The notes: generated by a model from the sequence alone, not told the origin. A stretch of DNA of 42,293 bases from Eubacterium sp. (GCA_017459345.1 JAFUDC010000119.1:1-42293), one strand, 5' to 3'; numbered from the stretch's first letter, positions 18,412-27,278 are shown. Program-made: numbers and translations.

Positions 18412-19552
18412 GCTTTCCACTGAAGTTCTTTTCAGTGAGAATGCGCTTGATGCGCTGCTTGATGTGAAAGATGTCAATGCGGTTCTGATCACCGATCAGT
18501 TCATGGTGGACTCTGGCATGGCTGACATGATCTTAAAGAAACTGCGTAACTGCAAGAGCGTTGCCGTCTTTTCCGAAGTTGTCCCGGATCCGCCCATGCA
18601 CCTGATTGAGAAGGGCGTGGCATTTCTGGGAGACAAGGACTGTGACGTGGTTGTCGCCTTAGGCGGCGGCTCTTCCATCGATGCAGCCAAGGCCATTGTC
18701 TATATGACAAAGAAGGTCAATGATGTGGAGAATCCCGGAGGGGCAAAGAAACTGCAGCTGATTGCGCTGCCCACAACCAGTGGAACGGGTTCGGAGGTGA
18801 CGCAGTTTGCCGTAGTGACGGAGACAGAAACCGGAAAGAAGATTCCGCTCATTGATGAGAGCCTGATGCCGGATTTGGCTATCCTTGATCCGGAGCTGGT
18901 CAAATCAGCGCCGCCCTTTATCACGGCGGACACCGGTATGGATGTAATCACCCATGCCCTGGAGGCCTATGTGTCCGAGACGGCCAGTGACTGTTCGGAC
19001 TGCCTGGCCGAGAAGGCCTGCGAGCTGGCCTTTGAGTTCCTGCCCAGAGCTTACCGCAATGGTTATGACATTAAGGCCAGAGATAAGATGCACAGGGCTT
19101 CCTGTCTGGCAGGCATGGCTTTTTCCCTGGTTAATCTTGGTCTCAATCATGGTATCGCCCATGCCCTTGGTGCCATATTCCATATCCCTCACGGAAGAGC
19201 CAATGCATTGGTTCTGCCCCACGTTATTGCCTTTAACGCGGACGTGAAGCGGGAAGGCGCAAAGCACAGCAATGATGCTGCAAAGAAGTATCAGAAGATG
19301 GCAAGAATCGTCGGTCTGCCGGCATCGACACCCAAGGTTGGCGTGGCCAACCTGATTGCCGAAATCATCCGTCTGCTCAAGTACATGGATCGCCCCATGT
19401 GCATCAGCGAATGCGGAATCAGCCTGGAAGAGTTTGAGGCAAACCGGGAGGAAATCATAAGAAGAGCCCTGGCAGATGCCTGTACCCAGGCCAATCCCAG
19501 GAAGGTTTCCGCTGATGACATCAGCAAGATTCTGGATGAAATTGCAAAATAG
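18398..19552 (+). CDS. pduQ: Iron-containing 1-propanol dehydrogenase
   Basis: 384-aa group III alcohol dehydrogenase reducing propionaldehyde to 1-propanol and recycling NAD+ within the microcompartment. NAD-binding ALGGGSSIDAAKA, TTSGTGSEVTQFAVVT and the metal ligands in DVITHALEAYVS, LNHGIAHALG and PHGRANALVLPH are intact. Start chosen at ATG 18398, preceded by AAGGAGGAGG and matching family length. In Salmonella pduQ lies after pduP; here it is coupled to the regulatory block. It ends with TAG. Confidence 0.9.
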   Translation: MKRFKLSTEVLFSENALDALLDVKDVNAVLITDQFMVDSGMADMILKKLRNCKSVAVFSEVVPDPPMHLIEKGVAFLGDKDCDVVVALGGGSSIDAAKAIVYMTKKVNDVENPGGAKKLQLIALPTTSGTGSEVTQFAVVTETETGKKIPLIDESLMPDLAILDPELVKSAPPFITADTGMDVITHALEAYVSETASDCSDCLAEKACELAFEFLPRAYRNGYDIKARDKMHRASCLAGMAFSLVNLGLNHGIAHALGAIFHIPHGRANALVLPHVIAFNADVKREGAKHSNDAAKKYQKMARIVGLPASTPKVGVANLIAEIIRLLKYMDRPMCISECGISLEEFEANREEIIRRALADACTQANPRKVSADDISKILDEIAK

Positions 19553-19777
19553 TTGACATGAGGGACGTAAAATTTATGTCCAACCCTGAAAAAGATGTCA
19601 ACAAAGTATCATGGAAAAAGACCCGAAAATCTTTTTTCATGCCGGTAAAAACTAAAATTTATAGCATAAGGGCAAGTAATTTTGTGAATATTGCTATATA
19701 ATCAAATTATCCTGTAAGTCAACCGACGACAGTCTGCCCTATCCAAGCAGACAACTATCTTTTTAAGGAGGTCAATT
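19553..19777 (+). promoter_or_regulatory. pdu structural operon control region
   Basis: Contains a strong -10 (TATAAT, 19697-19702) with no -35 match (AAGTAA at the expected place), the pattern of an activator-dependent promoter. Upstream is a 19-nt near-perfect palindrome (19563-19581, GGACGTAAAATTTATGTCC). TAAAATTTAT recurs at 19568-19577 and 19653-19662 and may mark response-regulator sites. TTGACAT at 19553 and ATGTCAA at 19595 form an outer inverted repeat. In the leader, GTCTGC (19732-19737) and GCAGAC (19747-19752) form a hairpin before AAGGAGG. Confidence 0.6.
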
Positions 19778-20050
19778 ATGCAGAAAGAAGCTTTAGGAAT
19801 GATTGAAACCAAAGGTTTGGTTGGCGCTATCGAAGCAGCCGATTCCATGGTTAAATCAGCAAATGTTACACTGGTAGGATATGAAAAGATCGGTTCCGGT
19901 TTCGTAACAGTTATGGTTCGTGGTGATGTAGGAGCTGTTAAGGCTTCCGTTGATGCTGGTACAGTTGCAGCTGACAAAGTTGGTACCGTAGTTTCCAGCC
20001 ATGTCATCCCAAGACCACATACAGACGTAGAGAAAATCTTACCACAATAA
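19778..20050 (+). CDS. pduA: BMC-H shell protein PduA/PduJ type
   Basis: 90-aa single-BMC-domain protein forming hexameric shell tiles ([26 protein letters not shown], then the [14 protein letters not shown] segment and the IPRPH edge motif). The pore loop region is KIGSGF, close to the GSG pore of canonical PduA that passes propanediol. First gene of the structural operon, with a consensus AAGGAGG site. Codons are enriched in GCT and GTT, as in highly expressed genes. Confidence 0.95.
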   Translation: MQKEALGMIETKGLVGAIEAADSMVKSANVTLVGYEKIGSGFVTVMVRGDVGAVKASVDAGTVAADKVGTVVSSHVIPRPHTDVEKILPQ

Positions 20051-20097
20051 GCTTTAAACCTTGTCTGATGATCAATTATTAATGGAGGTATTATTAA

Positions 20098-20925
20098 ATG
20101 AAAGACGAAATGATGGCTAAAATCATGGACGAAGTTATGAAGAAAATGGGCGGAACTCAGGCTGAGAGCGCATTTGCTAATGATACACATATCCAGGCTC
20201 CGACTCCTCAGGGAATCAATGAGGATCTTTGCGGCCTTACAGAGTATGTTGGAACAGCTATGGGTCACACCATCGGTCTGGTTATCGCAAACCTTGACTA
20301 CAGTGTTCATGAAATGTTAAAGATTGATCCTAAGTATCGTTCTATTGGTATCTACTCTGACCGTGTTGGTGCTGGTCCTCAGATCTTCGCAGCTGACGAG
20401 GCAGTTAAAGCTACTAACACAGAAGTTGTTCTTTGCGAGTGCCCAAGAGATACAGAGGGTGGCGCTGGACATGGATGCTTAATCGTATTTGGTGCTGAGG
20501 ACGTTTCCGATGCAAGAAGAGCTGTTGAGGTTGCTCTTAGCTTCACAGAGAGACAGTTCGGTGATGTTTATGGTAACTCCGCAGGACATCTTGAGTTCCA
20601 GTACACAGCTCGTGCTTCCTATTGCTTAGAGCTGGCATTCGGCGCTGTTGTTGGTAAGGCATTCGGTATCACCGTAGGTGCTCCTGCTGGTATCGGTATC
20701 ATCTTAGCAGATACAGCTTCCAAGACAGCTACAATTGATCCTATCGCTATCGCAACACCAGGTAATGGCGGAACATCCTACTCCAACGAGGTTAACTTCT
20801 TCTTCACAGGAGATTCAGGAGCAGTTAGACAGGCTATCATCGGCGCAAGAGAAGTTGGTAAGCAGTTACTTAAGGCTCTGGCTCCAGACGAACCGCTTGA
20901 GTCCAGCTCCGTTCCTTATATCTAA
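20098..20925 (+). CDS. pduB: BMC-T shell protein PduB
   Basis: 275-aa tandem-BMC trimer-forming shell protein, close in length to Salmonella PduB (270 aa). Family blocks are visible (LTEYVGTAMGHTIGLVIANLD, AADEAVKATNTEVV, DVYGNSAGHLEFQYTARASY). The N-terminus (residues 2-19, DEMMAKIMDEVMKKMG) is an amphipathic helix, fitting the PduB extension known to tie enzyme core to shell. Separated from pduC by an unusually long, structured spacer. Confidence 0.95.
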   Translation: MKDEMMAKIMDEVMKKMGGTQAESAFANDTHIQAPTPQGINEDLCGLTEYVGTAMGHTIGLVIANLDYSVHEMLKIDPKYRSIGIYSDRVGAGPQIFAADEAVKATNTEVVLCECPRDTEGGAGHGCLIVFGAEDVSDARRAVEVALSFTERQFGDVYGNSAGHLEFQYTARASYCLELAFGAVVGKAFGITVGAPAGIGIILADTASKTATIDPIAIATPGNGGTSYSNEVNFFFTGDSGAVRQAIIGAREVGKQLLKALAPDEPLESSSVPYI

Positions 20926-20961
20926 GATAGGCTGTTACTTATAATATATTCTGATTGATAA

Positions 20962-21069
20962 CCTCGCATAGGGTGAGAGCTGTGTGAGGATGTTATGAAG
21001 ATGGTATCTGCGGGACGTTTTCGCGGATATCGGCTGTCTTTCGCACTTTGTGAGAGGAGTGCGAAGGGC
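20962..21069 (+). promoter_or_regulatory. Three-hairpin element between pduB and pduC
   Basis: Three consecutive hairpins in the 176-nt gap. H1 at 20962-20989 has a 10-bp stem and loop GGTGAGAG. H2 at 21005-21029 has an 8-bp stem (TATCTGCG/CGCGGATA). H3 at 21036-21069 has up to 12 bp and loop TTGTGAGAGG. H1 and H3 share the arm core TCGCA and the loop GTGAGAG, and the pduC ribosome site has a similar TTGAGAGG. It may set pduC expression or RNA stability. No B12 box is seen. Confidence 0.55.
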
Positions 21070-21101
21070 GCATGAATGAGAATTTGAGAGGTGTTGAGAC
21101 C

Positions 21102-22766
21102 GTGAGAAGTAAACGTTTTGAAGAATTAGATCGAAGACCTGTTAATCAGGATGGCTATGCATTAGATTGGCCAGAAGTTGGATTTATTGCGATGAACAGT
21201 CCATTCGACCCGGTTCCTTCTATCAAGATTGAAAACGGCGTTGTAGTAGAGATGGACGGTAAGACAGCAGATGAGTTTGACATGCTCGATGCTTTCATCG
21301 CCAAATATGCTATTAACCTTGATTTTGCAGAGGAAGCTATGGCTACTGATTCTCTGCAGATCGCCCGTATGCTTGTTGACATCAATGTTAACAGAGCAGA
21401 ATGCTTAAAATATACCACAGCAGTTACTCCTGCTAAGTTAGTAGAGATCGTAGGCGACCTTAATGTACTCGAAGTTATGATGGGTATCACTAAGATGAGA
21501 GCCAGATTAAAACCAGCTAACCAGTGTCATGTAACCAACGTTAAGGATAACATGATCCAGATCGCAGCCGATGCAGCTGAGGCAGCTGTCCGCGGTTTTG
21601 CTGAGATGGAGACTACAGTTGGTATCGTTCGTTACGCTCCGTTTAACGCTTTAGCTATTATGCTTGGCGCTAACGTTGGACGTCCCGGCATTCTTACCCA
21701 GTGTGCTGTTGAGGAAGCAACAGAGCTTGACCTTGGTATGAGAGGATACACCGCATATGCTGAGACAGTTTCCGTATACGGAACTGAGGATGTATTTATG
21801 GATGGTGATGATACTCCGTGGTCCAAGGCATTCCTTGCATCCTGCTACGCATCACGTGGTGTTAAGATGAGATTTACATCCGGTACCGGTTCCGAGGTTC
21901 AGATGGGTATGGCTGAAGGTAAGTCCATGCTTTACCTTGAGGCTCGCTGCCTTGGCGTTACCCGTGGTGCTGGTGTTCAGGGTACACAGAACGGTTCCGT
22001 ATCCTGTATCGGTGTTCCTGCCGCTGTTCCTGGCGGTATCCGCGCCGTTGCATGCGAGAACCTGATCGCTGGTATGCTTGATCTCGAAAACGCATCCTCC
22101 AATGACCAGACATTTACACATTCTGATCTGCGCAGGGTTGCACGTTCCATTCCACAGTTTATTCCTGGTACAGACTATATCTGCTCCGGATATTCTGCTA
22201 CACCGAACTATGATAACATGTTCGCCGGCTCCAACTGGGATGCTGACGATTATGATGACTGGGTAGTAATCCAGCGTGACCTTAAGGTTGACGCCGGCCT
22301 TGTACCCGCTACAGAAGAAGAAGTTGTTGCTGCTCGTAATAAGGCTGCAAGAGCTATTCAGGCTATCTTCCGTGAGTTAGGTTTACCTGAGATCACAGAT
22401 GAGGAAGTTGAAGCCGGAACATACGCACGCGGATCTCAGGATATGCCTGACCGTGACGTTGTTGCCGACTTGAAGGCTGCTACAGAAATGCTTGAAAGAG
22501 GCGTAACAGGTCTTGACTTTGTTAAGGCTCTTTACAAAGGTGGATTCGAAGATGTTGCAGAATCTATCTTCAATATTCAGAAAGCAAAGGTTGTTGGTGA
22601 CTACTTACATACCGCTTCCATGCTGGATGATAAGTTCCATGTAATTTCTGCTGTTAACAGCCCGAACTGCTACGAAGGACCGATGACTGGTTATCAGATT
22701 AGCCCGGAACTCTGGGAGAAGCTGAGCAATATTCGTACAGCTGTTGACCCGTCTAAGATTGGTTAA
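21102..22766 (+). CDS. pduC: B12-dependent propanediol dehydratase, large subunit
   Basis: Catalytic alpha subunit converting 1,2-propanediol to propionaldehyde (glycerol to 3-hydroxypropionaldehyde) with adenosylcobalamin. Starting at GTG 21102 gives 554 aa, the length of Salmonella PduC, and the family start VRSKRFEELDRRPVNQDG; GAGAGG lies 10 nt upstream. An in-frame ATG at 21072 would add ten atypical residues. Conserved blocks include RYAPFNALAIMLG, DGDDTPWSKAFLASCYASRG, MRFTSGTGSEVQMG, SCIGVPAAVPGGIRAV and FAGSNWDADDYDD. This is the B12 enzyme, not the glycyl-radical diol dehydratase. Confidence 0.95.
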   Translation: MRSKRFEELDRRPVNQDGYALDWPEVGFIAMNSPFDPVPSIKIENGVVVEMDGKTADEFDMLDAFIAKYAINLDFAEEAMATDSLQIARMLVDINVNRAECLKYTTAVTPAKLVEIVGDLNVLEVMMGITKMRARLKPANQCHVTNVKDNMIQIAADAAEAAVRGFAEMETTVGIVRYAPFNALAIMLGANVGRPGILTQCAVEEATELDLGMRGYTAYAETVSVYGTEDVFMDGDDTPWSKAFLASCYASRGVKMRFTSGTGSEVQMGMAEGKSMLYLEARCLGVTRGAGVQGTQNGSVSCIGVPAAVPGGIRAVACENLIAGMLDLENASSNDQTFTHSDLRRVARSIPQFIPGTDYICSGYSATPNYDNMFAGSNWDADDYDDWVVIQRDLKVDAGLVPATEEEVVAARNKAARAIQAIFRELGLPEITDEEVEAGTYARGSQDMPDRDVVADLKAATEMLERGVTGLDFVKALYKGGFEDVAESIFNIQKAKVVGDYLHTASMLDDKFHVISAVNSPNCYEGPMTGYQISPELWEKLSNIRTAVDPSKIG

Positions 22767-22795
22767 TCTAAGTCTATTAAGGAAGGTGAACTAGA

Positions 22796-23458
22796 ATGGC
22801 AATTGATGAAAAATTATTAAAGAGCGTGATCGCTGAAGTTCTTAGAGAGATGGGCGCCGCTTCTGATCCGGCTCCGGCTCCTGCAGCAGCAGGCGAAGTG
22901 AACGAGTCTGAGGGCATGATCATTACTGAAGTCGGCGATGCTGATAAGGGCACCAATCCTAACGAAGTTGTACTTGGTTTAGCTCCTGCCTTTGGCGCTT
23001 CCCAGACAACCAACATCGTTGGAATCCCTCATGCAGATATCATCAAAGAAGTTATGGCCGGCCTTGAGGAAGAAGGCGTAGCCTGCCGTATCATTAAAGT
23101 GTACAGAACATCTGACGTATCCTTTATCGCCCATGACGCAGCTGAGTTATCCGGATCCGGCATCGGCATTGGTATCCAGTCCAAGGGTACTACTGTAATC
23201 CATCAGAAGGATCTGCCGCCGCTGTCCAACCTGGAGTTATTCCCTCAGTGCCCGCTGATTGACCTCGATACATACAGAGCAATTGGTAAGAACGCTGCCA
23301 AGTATGCAAAAGGCGAATCTCCAAATCCTGTACCTGTAAGGAATGACCAGATGGCAAGACCGAAATATCAGGCTCTGTCTGCCGTTCTCCATATTAAGGA
23401 GACCGAGCATGCCGACAGAGATAAGGCTCCTAAGGCCCTTAAAGTAGAATTTAAATAA
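22796..23458 (+). CDS. pduD: Propanediol dehydratase, medium subunit
   Basis: 220-aa beta subunit. The N-terminal helix (residues 3-20, [17 protein letters not shown]) is a classic encapsulation peptide followed by an Ala/Pro linker (about 24-33); the remainder is the DD medium domain ([51 protein letters not shown]), which contributes to adenosylcobalamin binding. Has its own AAGGTGA ribosome site; 29 nt after pduC. Confidence 0.95.
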   Translation: MAIDEKLLKSVIAEVLREMGAASDPAPAPAAAGEVNESEGMIITEVGDADKGTNPNEVVLGLAPAFGASQTTNIVGIPHADIIKEVMAGLEEEGVACRIIKVYRTSDVSFIAHDAAELSGSGIGIGIQSKGTTVIHQKDLPPLSNLELFPQCPLIDLDTYRAIGKNAAKYAKGESPNPVPVRNDQMARPKYQALSAVLHIKETEHADRDKAPKALKVEFK

Positions 23459-23472
23459 TCGGAGGTGCAATC

Positions 23473-23973
23473 GTGGATCAGGAATTATTAGTAAGACAGA
23501 TTATGCAGGAAGTGCTTAAAAATATGCAGGGTGTTCAGACATCTTCCCAGGCTGTTGAAACTGAGAAGGTTACAGTTGCTGATTACCCCATCGGAGAGAA
23601 GAAGCCTGAATTGATCAAGAGTGCATCCGGAAAGAACCTCGATGAACTGACCTTGGAAGGTGTTATCGATGGCTCATTAACCGCTAAGGATTTCCGTATT
23701 ACAAAAGAGACTCTTGAGTTACAGGCTCAGGTTGCAGAGTCCGCAGGACGTGGATTCTTCGCAGTGAACTTGAGAAGAGCCGGTGAGCTGATTCCGGTTC
23801 CGGATGCTCGTCTTCTTGAGATTTATAATGCTCTCCGTCCATATCGTTCCACCAAGGCAGAACTCTACGCTATTGGTGATGAGTTAATTAACGAGTATGG
23901 TGCAGTAGTTTCCGGAAACTTTGTGAAGGAAGCAGCTGATATCTATGAGAAACGTAATCGTTTAAAAAAATAG
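23473..23973 (+). CDS. pduE: Propanediol dehydratase, small subunit
   Basis: 166-aa gamma subunit. Starts with GTG after CGGAGGTG. Residues 2-19 (DQELLVRQIMQEVLKNMQG) look like a second encapsulation helix, so at least two dehydratase subunits carry one. Core blocks SGKNLDELTLEGVIDGSLTA, DFRITKETLELQAQVAE and NLRRAGELIPVPD are conserved. Ends with TAG. Confidence 0.94.
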   Translation: MDQELLVRQIMQEVLKNMQGVQTSSQAVETEKVTVADYPIGEKKPELIKSASGKNLDELTLEGVIDGSLTAKDFRITKETLELQAQVAESAGRGFFAVNLRRAGELIPVPDARLLEIYNALRPYRSTKAELYAIGDELINEYGAVVSGNFVKEAADIYEKRNRLKK

Positions 23974-24001
23974 TTGATTAACTTCTACGGAGGTATATAA
24001 A

Positions 24002-25822
24002 GTGAAATTAGTTGCGGGCGTTGATATTGGTAATGCAACAACAGAAAGTGCTATTGCCAGAATCGATGGAAAGCAGGTCACGTTCCTTTCCAGTGGTATC
24101 AAGGATACTACCGGTATTAAAGGGACGAAGCAGAACATTCACGGCGTATTCCAGTCTCTGAAGTCCGCTCTGGACAAGGCAGGCCTCGATATTAAAGACC
24201 TGGATGAAGTCCGTGTCAATGAAGCTGCACCAGTAATTGGTGACGTTGCCATGGAGACCATTACCGAAACTATTATCACAGAATCTACTATGATTGGACA
24301 CAATCCCAATACCCCGGGAGGTATTGGGATTGGTGTTGGTTTTTCCTATATGATTGACCAGCTCGAAACAGTTCAAAAAGGTACAGATGTGATTGTAGTT
24401 GTACCGTCTAAGATTTCCTTTGAGCTCGCCGCAAGAATGATCAATCTTTACAATAGAACATTGAACATCACAGGTGCCATTGTCCAGCGCGATGATGGCG
24501 TTTTGATTAATAACAGACTTGAGCATAAGATTCCGATTGTCGACGAAGTTGGAATGGTTGACAAGGTACCCATGGGAATGCTGACAGCAGTTGAGGTTGC
24601 TCCGGTTGGCGGAGTGGTTGAGGTACTGTCAAACCCATACGGTATTGCTACCTTATTCAAACTTACCTCCGATGAGACCAAGCAGGTTGTTCCCATTGCA
24701 AGAGCCCTGATCGGAAACCGCTCTGCCGTAGTTATTAAGACTCCTGAGGGTGATGTTAAGGAGAGAAGAATCCCTGCTGGATCTATTGAGATCATCGGTG
24801 CCAGAAAGAAAGTGATCGTTGGCGTCGATGAGGGTGCTGACAAGATGATGGAAGCAGTCAATTCCATTGAAGTCATCGAAGATATCAAGGGTGAGCCGGG
24901 AACCAATGCCGGCGGCATGCTTGAAAAGGTTCGTCAGGTTATGTCCAGACTGACTGACCAGCATCCCAGGGATATCAAGATTCAGGATCTTCTGGCAGTA
25001 GATACATTTAATCCGCAGAAGGTAAAGGGCGGACTCGCCAATGAGTTCTCTCTGGAGAGTGCGGTTGGTATAGCAGCCATGGTTAAGGCTGACCGTCTCC
25101 AGATGGAGATGATTGCGGAAGAGCTAACGGACCGGCTGGGAATTCCGGTATATGTAGGCGGCGTGGAAGCCGATATGGCGATCAAAGGCGCATTAACAAC
25201 ACCGGGAACCAATGTTCCGCTGGCTATCGTAGATATGGGAGCAGGATCGACGGATGCTTCCATCAAGAACAGAAAAGGTGATGTTAAGCTGGTACACCTG
25301 GCAGGTGCCGGCAACATGGTAACATTATTGATTCAATCGGAACTGGGACTGGAAGACTTCGATCTTGCAGAAGATATCAAGAAGTATCCTCTGGCCAAGG
25401 TGGAAAGTCTTTTCCATGTACGGCATGAAGATGGAACAGTTCAGTTCTTTGAAAAACCTCTTGACCCGGCTGTATTTGCCAAAGTAGTTCTGGTGAAGGG
25501 TGAAGGAGCATTTATACCGATCGAAGGATTTAATTCTGTTGAGAAGATCAGATCCGTTCGTATTTCTGCCAAGAAAAAGGTATTTGTCACGAATGCCATC
25601 CGTTCCCTTGCCAAGGTAAGTCCAACCGGTAATGTAAGAGATATAGAGTTTGTCGTATTGGTAGGCGGCTCGGCTCTCGATTTTGAGATTCCGACCCTGG
25701 TTACCGATGCATTATCACAATATAATATCGTAGCTGGTCGGGGTAACATCCGTGGATGTGAAGGCCCGCGTAATGCAGTTGCAACAGGACTTGCAATGTC
25801 GTGTGCGGAAGCAGGAGATTAA
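24002..25822 (+). CDS. pduG: Diol dehydratase reactivase, large subunit
   Basis: 606-aa Hsp70-like ATPase that exchanges damaged cobalamin from inactivated dehydratase. Nucleotide-binding motifs are GVDIGNATTESAIA at the N-terminus and IVDMGAGSTDASI and VLVGGSALDFEIP later; the length matches DdrA/PduG (about 610 aa). Start is GTG 24002 after GGAGG. Its partner pduH follows immediately. Confidence 0.95.
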   Translation: MKLVAGVDIGNATTESAIARIDGKQVTFLSSGIKDTTGIKGTKQNIHGVFQSLKSALDKAGLDIKDLDEVRVNEAAPVIGDVAMETITETIITESTMIGHNPNTPGGIGIGVGFSYMIDQLETVQKGTDVIVVVPSKISFELAARMINLYNRTLNITGAIVQRDDGVLINNRLEHKIPIVDEVGMVDKVPMGMLTAVEVAPVGGVVEVLSNPYGIATLFKLTSDETKQVVPIARALIGNRSAVVIKTPEGDVKERRIPAGSIEIIGARKKVIVGVDEGADKMMEAVNSIEVIEDIKGEPGTNAGGMLEKVRQVMSRLTDQHPRDIKIQDLLAVDTFNPQKVKGGLANEFSLESAVGIAAMVKADRLQMEMIAEELTDRLGIPVYVGGVEADMAIKGALTTPGTNVPLAIVDMGAGSTDASIKNRKGDVKLVHLAGAGNMVTLLIQSELGLEDFDLAEDIKKYPLAKVESLFHVRHEDGTVQFFEKPLDPAVFAKVVLVKGEGAFIPIEGFNSVEKIRSVRISAKKKVFVTNAIRSLAKVSPTGNVRDIEFVVLVGGSALDFEIPTLVTDALSQYNIVAGRGNIRGCEGPRNAVATGLAMSCAEAGD

Positions 25823-25824
25823 CT

Positions 25825-26187
25825 ATGGAAGGTACGAATTCGAGTATAGACAACAGACCTTCAATCAAGGTTTTTTATGACTGCGATCATCTTTCCGTTT
25901 CTGATTTTACCAACATTTTGCTGGGAATTGAAGAAGAGGGGATCCCCTTTGATGTTCACGAGGAGCATAGCAGCGACGTCCTGGACCTCGCATACAGAGC
26001 CAGCTTGGAATCAAGATTAGGGGTGGGCGTTGGAATCAGTAAAGAGGGAGTAGTCCTTCAATATGAGAAGCTGGATAAAGCGGCCCCTCTTTTTAGGATT
26101 AAGTTATATCAGCTTGACTTATTCAGGAGCATAGGAGCTAATGCCGCAAGGCTTGTCAAGAAGATGCCCTTTAAGCCTCTGGATTAA
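25825..26187 (+). CDS. pduH: Diol dehydratase reactivase, small subunit
   Basis: 120-aa DdrB/PduH-like subunit, structurally related to the medium subunit of the dehydratase and swapped with it during reactivation. Visible blocks: GIEEEGIPFDVHEE, LAYRASLESRLGVGVGIS and LFRSIGANAARLVKKMPF. Start ATG 25825 is 2 nt after the pduG stop, with GGAG inside pduG's last codons; longer in-frame starts inside pduG have no support. Confidence 0.92.
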   Translation: MEGTNSSIDNRPSIKVFYDCDHLSVSDFTNILLGIEEEGIPFDVHEEHSSDVLDLAYRASLESRLGVGVGISKEGVVLQYEKLDKAAPLFRIKLYQLDLFRSIGANAARLVKKMPFKPLD

Positions 26188-26221
26188 GTCAGATAAAAAT
26201 ATTAGGTAAGGAGGTGTAAAG

Positions 26222-27217
26222 GTGGCTGACAGAAGTATTGGTTTTATCGAAACCTTTGGACTTACAGCAGCGATCGCAGCAGCGGATGCAGCCGTGAAAG
26301 CGGCCAATGTAAAACTGCTCGGTTATGAATATGCCAAAGGCGATGGAATGTGTACGGTTAAAGTGGAAGGTAATGTCGGTGCCTGCAAGGCAGCTATTGC
26401 AGCAGGCAAGAAGGCAGCTGAGATGGTCCAGGGTACTCATCAGGGTACCAAGAGTGTCCTCTTAAAAGCTCGTCCGGCCGATGAAATCATTCCAAAGATG
26501 ATCGTGCACAGAGAAAACGTCGGAGGCGATATCGCTCTTGCAGAAGGCTATCGTCCCAAGGGTGAAAGCCGTATGCCGGTTCTGGTTTCCCATTGGAAAC
26601 CGAAAGAAGAACCGAAGGAAGAACCAAAGGCAGAAGAAACTCCAATTGAAGAAGCACCTGAATCACCTGTAGTTGAAGATCTTAAAGATGTTCCCTCTGA
26701 GATAGAGGAAGCACCCGAAGCAGAAGCACCTGCAGAGGAAGCTCCTGTAGAGGAGGCACCTGCAGAGGAAGCTCCGGCAGCAGAGGAGACTCCTGTAGAG
26801 GAAGCACCCGCAGAGGAAGCTCCGGCAGCAGAGGAAGTTCCTGAAGAGGCAAAAGCAGAGGCAGTCGTTACAGAGGCCCCCGAAGTGGTTGAAGCGCCCG
26901 TGGCAGAAGAACCTGCACCGGTTGAAGCTCCCGCAGAGGAAGCCCCAGTTGTAGAGGAGGCACCTGCAGAAGCACCTGAGGAAGCTCCGGTTGTTGAGGA
27001 AGCACCTGCAGAAGCACCTGAGGAAGCTCCGGTTGTCGAGGAAGCACCTGTAGAAGTTCCCGAGGAGACACCTGCAGAGGCAGCTGTAGAAGAACCTGTT
27101 AAGGAGGAAGCTCCTGCAGAGGAGACATCGGTAAGTGAGACTCCGGTTGAAGAGACTCCTAAGAAAAAAACAACAGGACGAAGAGGCGGAAGATCAAAAA
27201 AGAAAAAGAATGATTGA
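26222..27217 (+). CDS. PduK-like BMC shell protein with long acidic repeat tail
   Basis: 331 aa, over three times a plain BMC-H protein. Residues 1-90 are a BMC domain (RSIGFIETFGLTAAIAAADAAVKAANV). Residues about 126-313 are a low-complexity Pro/Glu/Ala/Val repeat (units such as EEAPAEEAP and VEEAPAEAPEEAPV) that must be disordered and very negative. The last 18 residues reverse charge (KKKTTGRRGGRSKKKKND). PduK of Salmonella also has a C-terminal extension, but with a cysteine Fe-S-type motif that is absent here. The tail may project from the shell to position microcompartments or bind nucleic acid; this is inference. Start is GTG 26222 after AAGGAGGTG. Confidence 0.85.
   Translation: MADRSIGFIETFGLTAAIAAADAAVKAANVKLLGYEYAKGDGMCTVKVEGNVGACKAAIAAGKKAAEMVQGTHQGTKSVLLKARPADEIIPKMIVHRENVGGDIALAEGYRPKGESRMPVLVSHWKPKEEPKEEPKAEETPIEEAPESPVVEDLKDVPSEIEEAPEAEAPAEEAPVEEAPAEEAPAAEETPVEEAPAEEAPAAEEVPEEAKAEAVVTEAPEVVEAPVAEEPAPVEAPAEEAPVVEEAPAEAPEEAPVVEEAPAEAPEEAPVVEEAPVEVPEETPAEAAVEEPVKEEAPAEETSVSETPVEETPKKKTTGRRGGRSKKKKND
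26747..27073 (+). repeat. In-frame tandem repeats coding the acidic tail
   Basis: Two adjacent 48-bp units (26747-26794 and 26795-26842) encode VEEAPAEEAPAAEETP-type blocks. Two nearly identical 42-bp units (26951-26992 and 26993-27034) plus a diverged third encode VEEAPAEAPEEAPV-type blocks. Near-identity at DNA level suggests recent expansion by slippage or unequal recombination, so tail length probably varies among strains. Confidence 0.85.
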
Positions 27218-27278
27218 CGCTGATATGCAGACCGGGCAGTAACCTGCCTGGTCTGGATATGATATAATGGAGGAAAAC

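Noticed and set aside
20962..21069. EutV (ANTAR) dual-hairpin antiterminator
   Set aside because: Loops are 8-10 nt rather than the A1/G4 hexaloop, and no ANTAR regulator is present; the regulator has an AraC domain.
20926..21101. Cobalamin riboswitch upstream of pduC
   Set aside because: No B12-box-like sequence and the length is short; the three-hairpin layout does not match the known class.
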